This document shows, piece after piece, positions 41,288-49,703 of a stretch of 64,000 bases of DNA (positions are counted from its first letter, which is position 1; every line of letters begins with the position of its first letter). Below the pieces are notes generated by a model, which was given only the letters and a program-made list of their open reading frames with translations, had not been told where the DNA came from and made no database searches. Made by a program: the position numbers and the translations under genes. Origin of the DNA: UBA11524 sp964383815 (lineage in GTDB: Bacteria; Bacillota; Clostridia; Christensenellales; Aristaeellaceae). Location: contig CAYLIC010000003.1 in assembly GCA_964383815.1 (NCBI GenBank), forward strand, positions 1 through 64,000, in the 5' to 3' direction.

Positions 41288-41316
41288 ATTGTACAACGCT
41301 TTCCCAGCCCTGTCAA
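41288..41316 (-). promoter_or_regulatory. Sigma-A promoter for CofE-like protein 1
   Basis: On the minus strand TTGACA, 17-base spacer, TACAAT, 41 bases before the start codon. Confidence 0.87.
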
Positions 41317-41358
41317 ATTTATCTTCCGCCGGGAAAAAGCGAAATATGCACCCAAAGG

Positions 41359-41384
41359 AAAACCCGCCCCGGTGACGGAGCGGG
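41359..41384 (-). terminator. Terminator of the 41404 gene
   Basis: On the minus strand CCCGCTCCG pairs with CGGGGCGGG (one G-U pair), 4-base loop, then TTTTCC. It separates the two CofE-like genes. Confidence 0.75.
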
Positions 41385-41403
41385 CCTGCAGGCGCAATGC
41401 CGG

Positions 41404-42600
41404 TTACTCGTTGGTATAGTTGTCGAAGTAGCCCTGGATGTACACAATGGGGGTGCCCTTGTCGCCAGAGCCGGAGGTCAGGTCGCACAGGGAGCCAATC
41501 AGGTCGGTCAGGCGGCGGGGTGTGGTGCCCTGGGCAGCCATTTTGCCCACCAGGCTGGAGCCGTCCTTCTTCTGGATGGCGCCCTTGATGGCGTCGCGCA
41601 GGGCCTCGCCGGACAGGCCGGCAAAGTCGTTATCCGCCAGGTACTTCAGCTTCAGCTCGTTGGGTGTGCCCTCCAGGCCGGGGGTGTAGGCGGGCGAAAC
41701 CACCGGGTCAGCCAGCTCCCAAATCTTGCCCACAGGATCCTTGAAGGCGCCATCGCCGTAGACCATCACCTCAATGTGCTTGCCGGTGGCCTTCAGCAGC
41801 CGATCCTGAATGTCCTCCACCAGGTCCTGGCACTCCCGGGGGAAGAGCTTCACGGTGTTCTCGGTGGCCTTGTTGGAGCCCAGCAGGCCATAGCGGGCGT
41901 TGTAGCCGCTGCCGTTCACCGGGGCGGTCATAATCTCGTCCAGGCCGAAAATCCGCTCGCCGCCGGCGTCCTTCAAAAGGCGCTTGGTGCGCTGGCGGGT
42001 GTGAATGTCGCAGTTGATAACGTTCTTGGTGTAGTTGAGGATGGTACGGCAGTCGTTGGCGAAGATGATTTCCACCTCCGCGCCACAGCTGCGAATCAGG
42101 TCGCCGTAGTATTCCACATAGTCAACGCCGGTGAAGGGATGCTTGATGGAGCCGAACATGGCGCGGTAGCGCTCCTCGGTCAGCACATCCTTATAGGGGT
42201 CAACGTTATGCTTGTCCATCAGATCCCAGTCGATGAGGTGATTGCCCACCTCGTCTGCCGGGTAGGACAGCATGAGCACCACCTTTTTGCAGCCCTTGGC
42301 GATACCCCGCAGGCAGATGGCGAAACGGTTGCGGCTGAGAATGGGGAAGATGACGCCCACGGTTTCCCCGCCCAGCTTGGTGCGCACATCCTGTGCAATG
42401 TCCTCCACGGAGGCGTAATTGCCCTGGGAGCGGGCCACAATGGCCTCCGTCATGGCGACAACGTCCCTGTCCCTGGGGGTAATGCTGCCCTCGTCAATCG
42501 CGGCCTGAATGGAATCCACCACGATCTTAGCCAGGTCGTCGCCCTCACGGATGATGGGCGCGCGAACGCCCATGGATACAGTACCGATCATACGGCTCAT
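41404..42600 (-). CDS. CofE-like (F420:gamma-glutamyl ligase family) protein 2
   Basis: A 398-residue relative of coenzyme F420:L-glutamate ligase, larger than the usual 250. The family motif is DRDVVAMTEAIVARSQGNYA. GVIFPILSRNRFAICLRGIAKG and VEIIFANDCRTILNYTKN are well-formed strands, and HIEVMVYGDGAFKDPVGKIW may be a nucleotide/metal region. It looks soluble and cytoplasmic. The start at 42600 has AGGAGTG upstream. The neighbouring shorter paralogue is under a separate promoter. The true substrate is unknown; the F420 label comes from the fold only. Confidence 0.75.
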   Translation of the reverse strand: MSRMIGTVSMGVRAPIIREGDDLAKIVVDSIQAAIDEGSITPRDRDVVAMTEAIVARSQGNYASVEDIAQDVRTKLGGETVGVIFPILSRNRFAICLRGIAKGCKKVVLMLSYPADEVGNHLIDWDLMDKHNVDPYKDVLTEERYRAMFGSIKHPFTGVDYVEYYGDLIRSCGAEVEIIFANDCRTILNYTKNVINCDIHTRQRTKRLLKDAGGERIFGLDEIMTAPVNGSGYNARYGLLGSNKATENTVKLFPRECQDLVEDIQDRLLKATGKHIEVMVYGDGAFKDPVGKIWELADPVVSPAYTPGLEGTPNELKLKYLADNDFAGLSGEALRDAIKGAIQKKDGSSLVGKMAAQGTTPRRLTDLIGSLCDLTSGSGDKGTPIVYIQGYFDNYTNE

Positions 42601-42661
42601 GAAAACACTCCTCATTTCTGTAAAAGGCGTAGCTGCAGCTGCAAGGTTCTTTTACTTCGAT

Positions 42662-42689
42662 ATTATACAGCATTTTTTCACTTTGGCAA
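42662..42689 (-). promoter_or_regulatory. Sigma-A promoter for CofE-like protein 2
   Basis: On the minus strand TTGCCA, 16-base spacer, TATAAT, 61 bases before the start codon. Confidence 0.8.
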
Positions 42690-42722
42690 TGAGAAAAATT
42701 GTGCTTTGCGTGATTTTTTTTG

Positions 42723-43418
42723 TTATCGGCTGTAGTGCCCGGTGAGCACCTCGTTGATATAGGCATCCCGGTGGGGGAGGTTGGGGTCGTTGAGGGCGAT
42801 GGCGGCGGCGGCCTGGTTGTCATAGGGCAGGGCGATGATGCTGAAGGTCAGGGGAGAGGGCGATGAAGTTTTTTCACCCTCCACCATCAGGGCGTGGGCC
42901 CGGCTGACACCCATGCTGTTGCCAATGCTGCCGGTGTTGATGATGTAGCCATCGTGCAGGGAGCGGACAAAGGGCCGGTGGCTGTCGGCAAAAATCACGC
43001 CGCCAAAGGCCTCGCCGTCCCTGCGGAAGGCCTGGGACAGGAGCGCCTTGTCATCATTCACCTGCATCAGGGGCATAACGGGCCTGCCGTGGAACAGCCG
43101 GAAGCGCACGCCGCCCAGGGTCACCTCCGCCTCTCTGGGAAGGCCGTTCAGCCAGGCCATGCGCTCCGGGCCCAGCTGGCTCCAGAAATAGCCGTCGGCG
43201 GCGAATTGCCTGCCGCCAATGCCATAATCCCAGTTGCCGCCAAGGCACAGGGTGCAGTGCTGGCGCACCCAGTCGCAGGTTTCGGCATTGCTGGGGCCTT
43301 TGCCCACAGCATCCCCCAGAAACCAGATTTCATCCGGCGCCAGGCTTTTCAGGTGCTTGTCCATGGCCTGGGTGGCAGGCAGGTTGCCGTGCAGGTCTGC
43401 CAGCATAACGATTCTCAT
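42723..43418 (-). CDS. Metallophosphoesterase (YfcE/calcineurin-like)
   Basis: A 231-residue calcineurin-like phosphoesterase. Metal-binding motifs are MLADLHGN (DxH), FLGDAVGKGP (GDxxxxG), CLGGNWDYG (GNHD-like, with His replaced by Trp), LFHGRP and a late IINTGSIGN. The replacement of the GNHD histidine by tryptophan is visible and may alter activity. It is third in the MATE-luxS-phosphoesterase operon, ten bases after luxS. The start at 43418 follows AAAGGAG. Confidence 0.85.
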   Translation of the reverse strand: MRIVMLADLHGNLPATQAMDKHLKSLAPDEIWFLGDAVGKGPSNAETCDWVRQHCTLCLGGNWDYGIGGRQFAADGYFWSQLGPERMAWLNGLPREAEVTLGGVRFRLFHGRPVMPLMQVNDDKALLSQAFRRDGEAFGGVIFADSHRPFVRSLHDGYIINTGSIGNSMGVSRAHALMVEGEKTSSPSPLTFSIIALPYDNQAAAAIALNDPNLPHRDAYINEVLTGHYSR

Positions 43419-43428
43419 ACGCACTCCT

Positions 43429-43893
43429 TTACGCCGGATAAATCATGGTGTCCCCGGTGCAGTGGGCCAGCACCTGGCAGTAGGCTGCAGCCTCCGCCCT
43501 GGCGCCTGCCAGGTCGTGCTCCAGGTAATTGCCGCACTCAATCCTCTTCGCGCCGGGAATCTCGCCCTCAAACCGGGCGGCGAAGGCAAAGGCCTCCCGC
43601 ACCAGGGCAATGGCGGCCTCCCGGGTGATGCTGTCGCGCAGAATCAGGTAAAAGCCGGTGCGGCAGCCCATGGGGCCAAAGTACACCACCTGGTCGGACA
43701 GCTCGCCGGAGCGGACATAGGTGGCAACCAGGTGCTCCAGGGTGTGCATGGCAGGCTGAGCCAGGTAGTCCCCCTGGTTGGGGAACTTCAGCCGCAGGTC
43801 GTAGGTTACGTCCTCACCGTCGATGCGGGAGATGTACATACCGGGGGTCAGCAGGTCGTGATTGATGGTGAAGGAGGCAATCTTACGCAGCAT
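43429..43893 (-). CDS. luxS: S-ribosylhomocysteine lyase (autoinducer-2 synthase)
   Basis: A 154-residue LuxS that splits S-ribosylhomocysteine into homocysteine and DPD, the AI-2 precursor, as part of methyl-cycle recycling. The metal site H50-xxx-H54 (MHTLEH) and C120 (RIECGNYLEHDL) is complete, and the catalytic cysteine C77 lies in PMGCRTGFYLI. The start at 43893 is favoured by spacing from AAAGGA over an in-frame ATG three codons earlier. Its start overlaps the end of the MATE gene by 11 bases. No Pfs nucleosidase gene is seen nearby. Confidence 0.96.
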   Translation of the reverse strand: MLRKIASFTINHDLLTPGMYISRIDGEDVTYDLRLKFPNQGDYLAQPAMHTLEHLVATYVRSGELSDQVVYFGPMGCRTGFYLILRDSITREAAIALVREAFAFAARFEGEIPGAKRIECGNYLEHDLAGARAEAAAYCQVLAHCTGDTMIYPA

Positions 43894-45265
43894 GAGCTTC
43901 ATCCTTTCTGTTTGGGCAGCCCAGGCGATTGGCCAGGCGCTTGCTGACGAGGAGGTAGCAGGGCAGCAGGAACAGGTCGGCGGCAAACCAGGCGGCGGGG
44001 TTTGCCAGGCAGGCGCCGCTGAAGCCTATGACGGGCACCAGCAGAACAGCCACGGCGGAGCGGGCAATCATCTCTGCCACGCCTGCCAGCATGGCGGCCC
44101 GGGTGAACCCCATGCCCTGGATGGAAAAGCGCAGCAGGTTGACCATCAGCAGCAGGAAATACATGGAGGTGTTGATGGTGATGAACCGGTGGGCCAGGGA
44201 GATAACCTGGGTTTCCTCCGGGCTGACGAAAAGGCCGATCAGCGCCGGGCCGAAGCGCCACGCCACAAGGAACACCACCACGGAGTACACGCCGCCCACA
44301 AGGATTGCGCCCTTCAGGCCCTGGTGGATGCGGTGCACCTTGCGGGCGCCCACGTTTTGCCCGGCGAAGGTTGCCATGGCTGATGCCAGCGCCTCGAACA
44401 CGCAGGCAAACAGGTTGCCCAGCTTGCCACAGGCGGCAACCGCCGCCACGGCAATGGTGCCCAGGCCGTTGATCGCCGTTTGGATAATCACGGAGCCAAT
44501 GGCGGTGATGGAGTACTGCAGGCCCATGGGAATGCCCATGCCCACCAGCTGCCGGCACATTTCCGGGCGGAAGCGCCGGTCGTCCCGGGAGAGCTGCAGG
44601 ATGGGGAAGCGCTTCACCATCACCAGCAGGCAGCCCAGGCCGGAAAGCAGCTGGCTGATCACCGTGGCAATGGCGGCGCCTGCCACGCCCATGTGCCCGT
44701 ACAGGATGAACACCACATCCAGCACAATGTTCACCAGGGCCGCCATGGCGATGAAGTACACGGGGGTCTTGCTATCGCCCAGGGAGCGGAGAATGCTGCT
44801 GCACAAGTTGTACAGAACGGTGACGGGAATCGCCAGGAAAATGGGCTGGATGTAGGCGGTAGCATCGGCGATGATGTCCTCCGGGGTGTTCAGCAGGCGG
44901 AGCATCCACGGGCACAACAGCCCGGTGACCACGGCCAGCACCACGCTGAGCACCGCGCTGACGTATGCGGCGTTTGCCACAAAGCGGCGCAGCTCGGTTT
45001 CATCCTGGGAGCCGAAGGCCTGGGCGATGGGAATGGCAAAGCCGGAGCATATGCCTATGCAGAACCCCAGAATGAGGAAGTTGATCGCGCCGGTGGAGCC
45101 GACAGCCGCCAGCGCATTGGCGCCGAGAAAGCGGCCCACAATGGCGGTATCCACAAAATTGTACAGCTGTTGAAACAGAAAGCCAAACAGCAGCGGAACG
45201 GTGAAGCCCAGCACCAGCCGGATGGGCGAGCCCTGGGTGAGATCCTTCACATTAGAACGAGGCAT
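43883..45265 (-). CDS. MATE family efflux transporter
   Basis: A 460-residue multidrug and toxic compound extrusion protein with about 12 TM helices. The N-terminal half has GSPIRLVLGFTVPLLFGFLF, QQLYNFVDTAIVGRFLG and the helix ending with NALAAVGSTG. The repeat in the second half includes IPMGLQYSITAIGSVIIQ and GLGTIAVAAVAACGKLGN. It resembles DinF/NorM-type Na+- or H+-coupled exporters; the substrate is unknown. It is the first gene of the operon with luxS. AAAGGAT precedes the start. Confidence 0.93.
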   Translation of the reverse strand: MPRSNVKDLTQGSPIRLVLGFTVPLLFGFLFQQLYNFVDTAIVGRFLGANALAAVGSTGAINFLILGFCIGICSGFAIPIAQAFGSQDETELRRFVANAAYVSAVLSVVLAVVTGLLCPWMLRLLNTPEDIIADATAYIQPIFLAIPVTVLYNLCSSILRSLGDSKTPVYFIAMAALVNIVLDVVFILYGHMGVAGAAIATVISQLLSGLGCLLVMVKRFPILQLSRDDRRFRPEMCRQLVGMGIPMGLQYSITAIGSVIIQTAINGLGTIAVAAVAACGKLGNLFACVFEALASAMATFAGQNVGARKVHRIHQGLKGAILVGGVYSVVVFLVAWRFGPALIGLFVSPEETQVISLAHRFITINTSMYFLLLMVNLLRFSIQGMGFTRAAMLAGVAEMIARSAVAVLLVPVIGFSGACLANPAAWFAADLFLLPCYLLVSKRLANRLGCPNRKDEAHAA

Positions 45266-45306
45266 ACGGTGTTTTATCCTTTCGCAGCAAAAGTTTCTTC
45301 GTTCCC

Positions 45307-45335
45307 TGTATAGCACAGTTCAGGCCGTTTGGCAA
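45307..45335 (-). promoter_or_regulatory. Sigma-A promoter for the MATE-luxS operon
   Basis: On the minus strand TTGCCA, 17-base spacer, TATACA, 41 bases before the start codon. Confidence 0.75.
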
Positions 45336-45379
45336 GCGGTCAGATTTGGGCAAAAAGCGTGGAAAATGCACAGGTTGCG

Positions 45380-46846
45380 CTAGGCCAGGGGCAGCTCGAA
45401 CCAGAAGGTGGAGCCTTCACCCTCCCGGCTGGTGACACCATAGGGTGCATGGTGCTGCTCCAGAATCCCCTGGACGATGGAAAGCCCCAGTCCACTGCCG
45501 ATGATGGCCCGCCTGTGGGTGTCGTGGGTGCGGTAGTACCGGTGCCAGATCAGGGGCAGCTCCTCCTGGGGGATGCCCTTGCCCGTGTCGCGGATGCTGA
45601 TGCGCACACGGCCTGCCACCCGCTGCTGGGTGACAAACACCTGCTTGCTTTCGCCGGTGTAGGTCAGCGCATTGCCAATCAGGTTGTATGCCACCTGACC
45701 AATGCGCCCTTCATCGGCAGAAACGGTGAAGTGCTCCTCCGGTGCAAAGGTTACCTGGTAACCATCGGATGCCACCAGCTTGCCAATGCGCTGGATGATG
45801 CTCTCCAGTGCGGCTGTCAGGTCGAAGGTGGCGATGGTCATGGGCAGGGAGCCGGCCTGGAGCCGGGAGAAATCCAGCACCTCGCCCACCAGGGAGGACA
45901 GGCGGGCGGTTTCGTCAATGATGATCTGCATATTCTCCGGGGTGTTCTCCCCGGGCAGGTCCCGCATGACCTCCGCATAGCCGCCAATCATGGTCAGGGG
46001 CGTGCGGAGATCGTGGCTGATGTTGGCAATCAGCTCATGCTGCAGGCGCTCCACCTGGCTCAGCTCCTCCGCGGCCCGGGCCAGGGTGGTGTTCAGCTCC
46101 GCCATTTCCCGGTAGTTTCCGCCGTGCCTGGGCGGTGCGTATTCGCCGTGGGCCAGCGCCTTGGCGGCCTGGTTGGTTTCAATAATGGGGCGGGACACGT
46201 TGCGTGAAATCAGCGCCGCCAGGCCCAGGGCGCCCAGCAGCACCACCACAGTAATCAGCATCAGCTGGGAGCGCAGGGTGGTAACGGTGGCATCCAGCGG
46301 GGTAATGATGGTGTTCAGCAGCAGGTAGCCGGTGCCGCCCTGGGGCAGGGTGATGCGCCGGGTGTACAAAAGGCTCTGCTGGGGGGTCTCCTGCATGGGC
46401 GGCACCATGCCAACAAAGCGCCGTGCGTTGTAGGCATCGTTGCGGTACAGCTGCACAATAAACTGCTCCAGCAGGGCGGAGCCATCCTCCGGCGCCCGCT
46501 CGCACCACCAGCTCAGGTCGCGGATGTCCATCCGGTGGATAAGGCAAAACTGGGTGTCCTCGCTGGAGAGCACCGGGCGATACTTGCCATCCAGCACCAG
46601 GATGCACACATCGTTTTGCTTGGCAAGCTGGTCGGCAAGCACCTTCACTTCACTATTGTCCAGGTTGTCCAGCACGGCGCTGGCGGCGGCGGAAACCTGG
46701 TTTGTCTTGTAATAACGGTAGAAATCGTCCAACCAGACGATTTGGAAGAGCCACATGGTGCCAATCACAAACGCAACAAAGAGCACCAGATAGAGCATGA
46801 TGCGGCTTCTGATGCCCACTTTGCTGCCGGATTCATTCTTTCTCAA
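45380..46846 (-). CDS. Membrane sensor histidine kinase
   Basis: A 488-residue kinase. TM helices near residues 15-38 and 195-213 enclose an extracellular sensor domain of about 155 residues. A HAMP-like linker follows, then the HisKA domain with the phosphorylated H278 in ANISHDLRTPLTMIGGY. The ATPase domain has IGQVAYNLIGNALTYT (N box), RDTGKGIPQEELPLIWHRYY (G1/F box) and GSGLGLSIV (G2). It overlaps the response-regulator gene by 14 bases. The sensed signal is unknown. Confidence 0.93.
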   Translation of the reverse strand: MRKNESGSKVGIRSRIMLYLVLFVAFVIGTMWLFQIVWLDDFYRYYKTNQVSAAASAVLDNLDNSEVKVLADQLAKQNDVCILVLDGKYRPVLSSEDTQFCLIHRMDIRDLSWWCERAPEDGSALLEQFIVQLYRNDAYNARRFVGMVPPMQETPQQSLLYTRRITLPQGGTGYLLLNTIITPLDATVTTLRSQLMLITVVVLLGALGLAALISRNVSRPIIETNQAAKALAHGEYAPPRHGGNYREMAELNTTLARAAEELSQVERLQHELIANISHDLRTPLTMIGGYAEVMRDLPGENTPENMQIIIDETARLSSLVGEVLDFSRLQAGSLPMTIATFDLTAALESIIQRIGKLVASDGYQVTFAPEEHFTVSADEGRIGQVAYNLIGNALTYTGESKQVFVTQQRVAGRVRISIRDTGKGIPQEELPLIWHRYYRTHDTHRRAIIGSGLGLSIVQGILEQHHAPYGVTSREGEGSTFWFELPLA

Positions 46847-47501
46847 AGCGGTATCCCACTCCTCTGAGGGTGGTAATCAGCCCGGCGCTGTCGCCCAGCT
46901 GGCGGCGCAGGAGCTTGATGTGGGTGTCCAGAGTGCGGTCGTCACCGAAGAAGTCGTAGCCCCAGACCTTGCTGATCAGCGTTTCCCTGGTTAGGGCAAT
47001 GCCCCGGTTGCGGACCATGAAGAAGAGCAGGTCGTACTCCTTGGGGCTCAGGTCCAGGGGCTGTCCCTTCAGGGTGACCCGGCGGGCGGTGAAGTCCACC
47101 GCCAAATCGCCCAGGATAACGGTGTCGCTTTCCGGGGCGGCGGCGCCGCAGCGCTTGAGGATGGCGCCCACGCGCATCATCAGCTCCTTGGGGGAAAAGG
47201 GCTTGACCACATAGTCGTCAATGCCCAGCTCGAAGCCGTGAATCCTGTCGTATTCCTCACCCCGGGCGGAGAGCATCAGCATGGGCACCTGGCTGGTCTT
47301 GCGTATCTCCCTGCAGGCGGAAAAGCCGTCCAGCTCCGGCATCATAATGTCCATGATAACCAGGTCGTACGGCTGGCGGCGGCACAGATCCACGGCCTCC
47401 ATGCCATTGGTGGCTTCCTCCACCTCATAGCCTTCAAACACCGCGTATTTGCGTATCAGCCCGCGAATCTTCTGCTCATCGTCCACAATCAGCAGTTTCA
47501 T
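46833..47501 (-). CDS. OmpR/PhoB family response regulator
   Basis: A 222-residue DNA-binding response regulator. The receiver domain has the acidic pair D7-D8, phospho-acceptor D51 (VIMDIMMPELDGF), the T/S at MLSARG and K101-region VVKPFSPKEL. The C-terminal winged helix ends TLDTHIKLLRRQLG, then ITTLRGVGYRFEKE. It is the cognate partner of the kinase encoded directly downstream. GAGGTGATGCT precedes the start. Confidence 0.95.
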   Translation of the reverse strand: MKLLIVDDEQKIRGLIRKYAVFEGYEVEEATNGMEAVDLCRRQPYDLVIMDIMMPELDGFSACREIRKTSQVPMLMLSARGEEYDRIHGFELGIDDYVVKPFSPKELMMRVGAILKRCGAAAPESDTVILGDLAVDFTARRVTLKGQPLDLSPKEYDLLFFMVRNRGIALTRETLISKVWGYDFFGDDRTLDTHIKLLRRQLGDSAGLITTLRGVGYRFEKE

Positions 47502-47555
47502 AGCATCACCTCAAAAGAGAGTATATCACATCTGGCAGCATTTGCCCAGGGAAAA

Positions 47556-47909
47556 TCAATGCAGGCGCAGCTGCAGGGTTGCTGTTTCCTCCTCGCTCCG
47601 GCGAACCTCCAGGCACATCTGCCTTTGGGCCTTGGCAAGCAGCGCCTCCAGCTGGAGGATGTCCGCCACACGGGTTCCATCGGCCCGGAGCAGCACATCC
47701 CCCGGGCGGATACCTGCCCGGTCTGCCGGGCTGCTGTCCTGTACAGCCAGCACGGAAATGCCCTCCTCGCCGTCCAGCAGCATCAGCCCGAGGGCAGCCA
47801 TGCGGGTGGCGCTTTCCGCAGGCTCTGGGGCAAAAGGATGATGGCAGAGGATAGCGCCGCCAGCCAGCAGGCAAAGGGCCAGCAGAAGAACAATCAGCCT
47901 GCGTTGCAT
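47556..47909 (-). CDS. Small exported PDZ-domain protein
   Basis: A 117-residue protein with an N-terminal signal/TM segment (about residues 5-22) and a single PDZ domain: LGLMLLDGEEGISVLAVQ, SSPADRAGIRPGDVLLRADG, then a short helix and LEVRRSEEETATLQLRL. The GIRPGDVLL motif is the usual PDZ peptide-binding loop region. It has no protease domain. It lies 54 bases upstream of the response regulator on the same strand, so it may be part of the signalling operon. AAGGAGGG precedes the start. Confidence 0.82.
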   Translation of the reverse strand: MQRRLIVLLLALCLLAGGAILCHHPFAPEPAESATRMAALGLMLLDGEEGISVLAVQDSSPADRAGIRPGDVLLRADGTRVADILQLEALLAKAQRQMCLEVRRSEEETATLQLRLH

Positions 47910-47970
47910 GGGTGCTCCCTCCTTTTTCCGCTATCCTAACCGCCAATGGTGACGGGTGTATGAACCTGGC

Positions 47971-47999
47971 TTGAATGGAAAATGAAATCGTGCTATACT
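47971..47999 (+). promoter_or_regulatory. Sigma-A promoter for traX
   Basis: TTGAAT, 17-base spacer, TATACT, 30 bases before the start codon. Confidence 0.75.
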
Positions 48000-48029
48000 G
48001 GGCCATATCCTGCCGAAGGAGGGGTGATG

Positions 48030-48764
48030 ATGGCAAAGCGTGACAGGCTGGCGGGCAACACGGCAACCGGCTGGCTGAAGCTGATTGCCCTGGTGTTCAT
48101 GTTCTGCGACCACGCGGGGAAGATGCTCCTGCCCGGCGTGCCGGAGATGCGCGTGCTGGGGCGCGTGGCCTTTCCGCTGTATTGCTGGTGCATGGTGGTG
48201 GGCTTCCACTACACACGCAGCGTGCCCAGGTATATCCTGCGGGTGCTGGCGGTGGGAATCATCTCCCAGCCGCTGTACAAGCTGGCCCTGAACCACACCT
48301 GGAAGGAACCGAACATTTTCCTCACCCTGGCGCTGGCCCTGTGCGCCCTGTGGGGCATGCGGGAGAGGAAGCTCCTCAGCCACATCTGGGCACCGGCGCT
48401 GGCCCTGATGGCCGCTGTGCTGCTGAACTGCGACTATGGCTGGAAAGGTGTGCTGCTGGTGCTGCTGCTGTATGGCGCACGGCACAGCCGGAGCACCCTG
48501 GCGGCGGTGATGGTGGCCTTCTGCCTGTACTGGGGCACTGGCTCCGGCCTGGTGACGGATTTCTTCGGTATCCCGCTGAACGTGGTGCCTGCACCCTTCA
48601 GCCAGCTGACATCGCCCTTTTTGCGCACGCAGGCCATGGCGATTCTCGCCTTGCCGCTGATGCTGTGCACCTTCCCCAGGGATGTGAAGCTGCCGGCCTG
48701 GGTCAGCTATGGGATTTATCCGGCGCACCTGGTGCTGCTGTACGCCCTGGAGCAGTTTTTTTGA
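48030..48764 (+). CDS. TraX family membrane protein
   Basis: A 244-residue polytopic membrane protein with about eight hydrophobic segments. The family opening TGWLKLIALVFMFCDHAGKM (with the conserved D-H pair) and RVLGRVAFPLYCWCMVVGF identify the TraX family. F-plasmid TraX acetylates pilin; chromosomal Bacillota members are believed to be membrane acyltransferases of unknown substrate. No conjugation genes are near. ATG 48030 is preferred to the adjacent ATG 48027 for spacing from AAGGAGG. Monocistronic. Confidence 0.88.
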   Translation: MAKRDRLAGNTATGWLKLIALVFMFCDHAGKMLLPGVPEMRVLGRVAFPLYCWCMVVGFHYTRSVPRYILRVLAVGIISQPLYKLALNHTWKEPNIFLTLALALCALWGMRERKLLSHIWAPALALMAAVLLNCDYGWKGVLLVLLLYGARHSRSTLAAVMVAFCLYWGTGSGLVTDFFGIPLNVVPAPFSQLTSPFLRTQAMAILALPLMLCTFPRDVKLPAWVSYGIYPAHLVLLYALEQFF

Positions 48765-48793
48765 GCGCCTGCGGTTTTTTGGCTGTATTTTTG

Positions 48794-48822
48794 TTGTCCG
48801 CCGGGTCAAAATGAACTATAAT
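48794..48822 (+). promoter_or_regulatory. Sigma-A promoter for dapF-dapL-cysK
   Basis: TTGTCC, 17-base spacer, TATAAT, 31 bases before dapF. The 89-base gap after traX shows no lysine riboswitch. Confidence 0.72.
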
Positions 48823-48853
48823 GTAGAATCATCACGGAGCAAGGAGCGGGAGT

Positions 48854-49690
48854 ATGCGCTTTACGAAGATGCAGGGCATCGGCAACGATTACATTTATGT
48901 TAACTGTTTTGAGGAAACCGTCCGGGATCCGGGGGCACTGGCTGTGCGCATGAGCAGGCCGCATTTCGGCGTGGGCAGCGATGGTCTTGTGCTGATTGAG
49001 CCCAGCGATGTGGCGGATTTCGGCATGCGAATCTTCAACAGCGATGGCAGCGAAAGCGAAATGTGCGGCAATGCCATCCGCTGCATTGGCAAATATGTGT
49101 ACGAGCGGGGACTGACCGACAAGACGGAAATCAGCGTGATGACCGGCGCCGGGCTGAAGCTGCTTGCCCTCCACGCCCGCGGCGGCAAGGTGCACGCCGT
49201 GCGGGTGGACATGGGCACGCCGGAGCTGAACCCGCGCCTGGTGCCTGTGGACTTGCCCGGGGAAATCATCCTGGGCCACCGGCTGGAGGTGGGCGGCATG
49301 GTGTACCCCATCCACTGCGTGTCCATGGGCAATCCCCATTGCGTGATTTTTGTCAGCGACCCGGACGATGTGGATTTGCAGAGCGTTGGCCCCATGATTG
49401 AGAACCACCGGGTTTTCCCCAACAGGACGAATGTGGAGTTTGTGTCCATCAAGGACAGGCATCACCTGCGCATGCGGGTGTGGGAGCGGGGCGCAGGCGA
49501 AACCATGGCCTGCGGCACCGGCTCCTGTGCGGCGCTGGTGGCCTCGGTGCTGACGGGCAAATGCGACCGCAGCGCGGAGATTAGGCTCAACGGCGGCGTG
49601 CTGCAGATCGACTGGTCTGCCGCGGACAACCATGTGTACATGGAAGGCCCGGCGGAGTTTGTATTCGATGGCCTGTGGCCCGACGAGTAA
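48854..49690 (+). CDS. dapF: Diaminopimelate epimerase
   Basis: A 278-residue cofactor-free epimerase converting LL- to meso-diaminopimelate for lysine and peptidoglycan. Both catalytic cysteines are present: C71 in NSDGSESEMCGNAIRC and the second in MACGTGSCAAL. The opening KMQGIGNDYIYVN is typical. The start has AAGGAGCGGG upstream. It is followed by dapL, the enzyme that makes its substrate, 13 bases later. Confidence 0.97.
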   Translation: MRFTKMQGIGNDYIYVNCFEETVRDPGALAVRMSRPHFGVGSDGLVLIEPSDVADFGMRIFNSDGSESEMCGNAIRCIGKYVYERGLTDKTEISVMTGAGLKLLALHARGGKVHAVRVDMGTPELNPRLVPVDLPGEIILGHRLEVGGMVYPIHCVSMGNPHCVIFVSDPDDVDLQSVGPMIENHRVFPNRTNVEFVSIKDRHHLRMRVWERGAGETMACGTGSCAALVASVLTGKCDRSAEIRLNGGVLQIDWSAADNHVYMEGPAEFVFDGLWPDE

Positions 49691-49703
49691 GGAGGAAAAA
49701 GCT

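Noticed and set aside
40500..42600. Annotation of the two CofE-like proteins as true F420 biosynthesis enzymes
   Set aside because: No other F420 genes are visible in the window; only the fold supports the name, so the function was left open.
42626..42645. AGCTGCAGCT palindrome in the leader of CofE-like gene 2 as an operator
   Set aside because: Ten bases of alternating self-complementary sequence are expected by chance in GC-rich DNA and it lies downstream of the start site with no partner site.
48030..48764. TraX-like gene as evidence of an integrated conjugative element
   Set aside because: No relaxase, coupling protein, integrase or attachment repeats are nearby; TraX-family genes occur as ordinary chromosomal genes in Bacillota.
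48765..48853. Lysine riboswitch ahead of dapF
   Set aside because: The gap is only 89 bases, holds a promoter, and shows none of the lysine-box conserved blocks.
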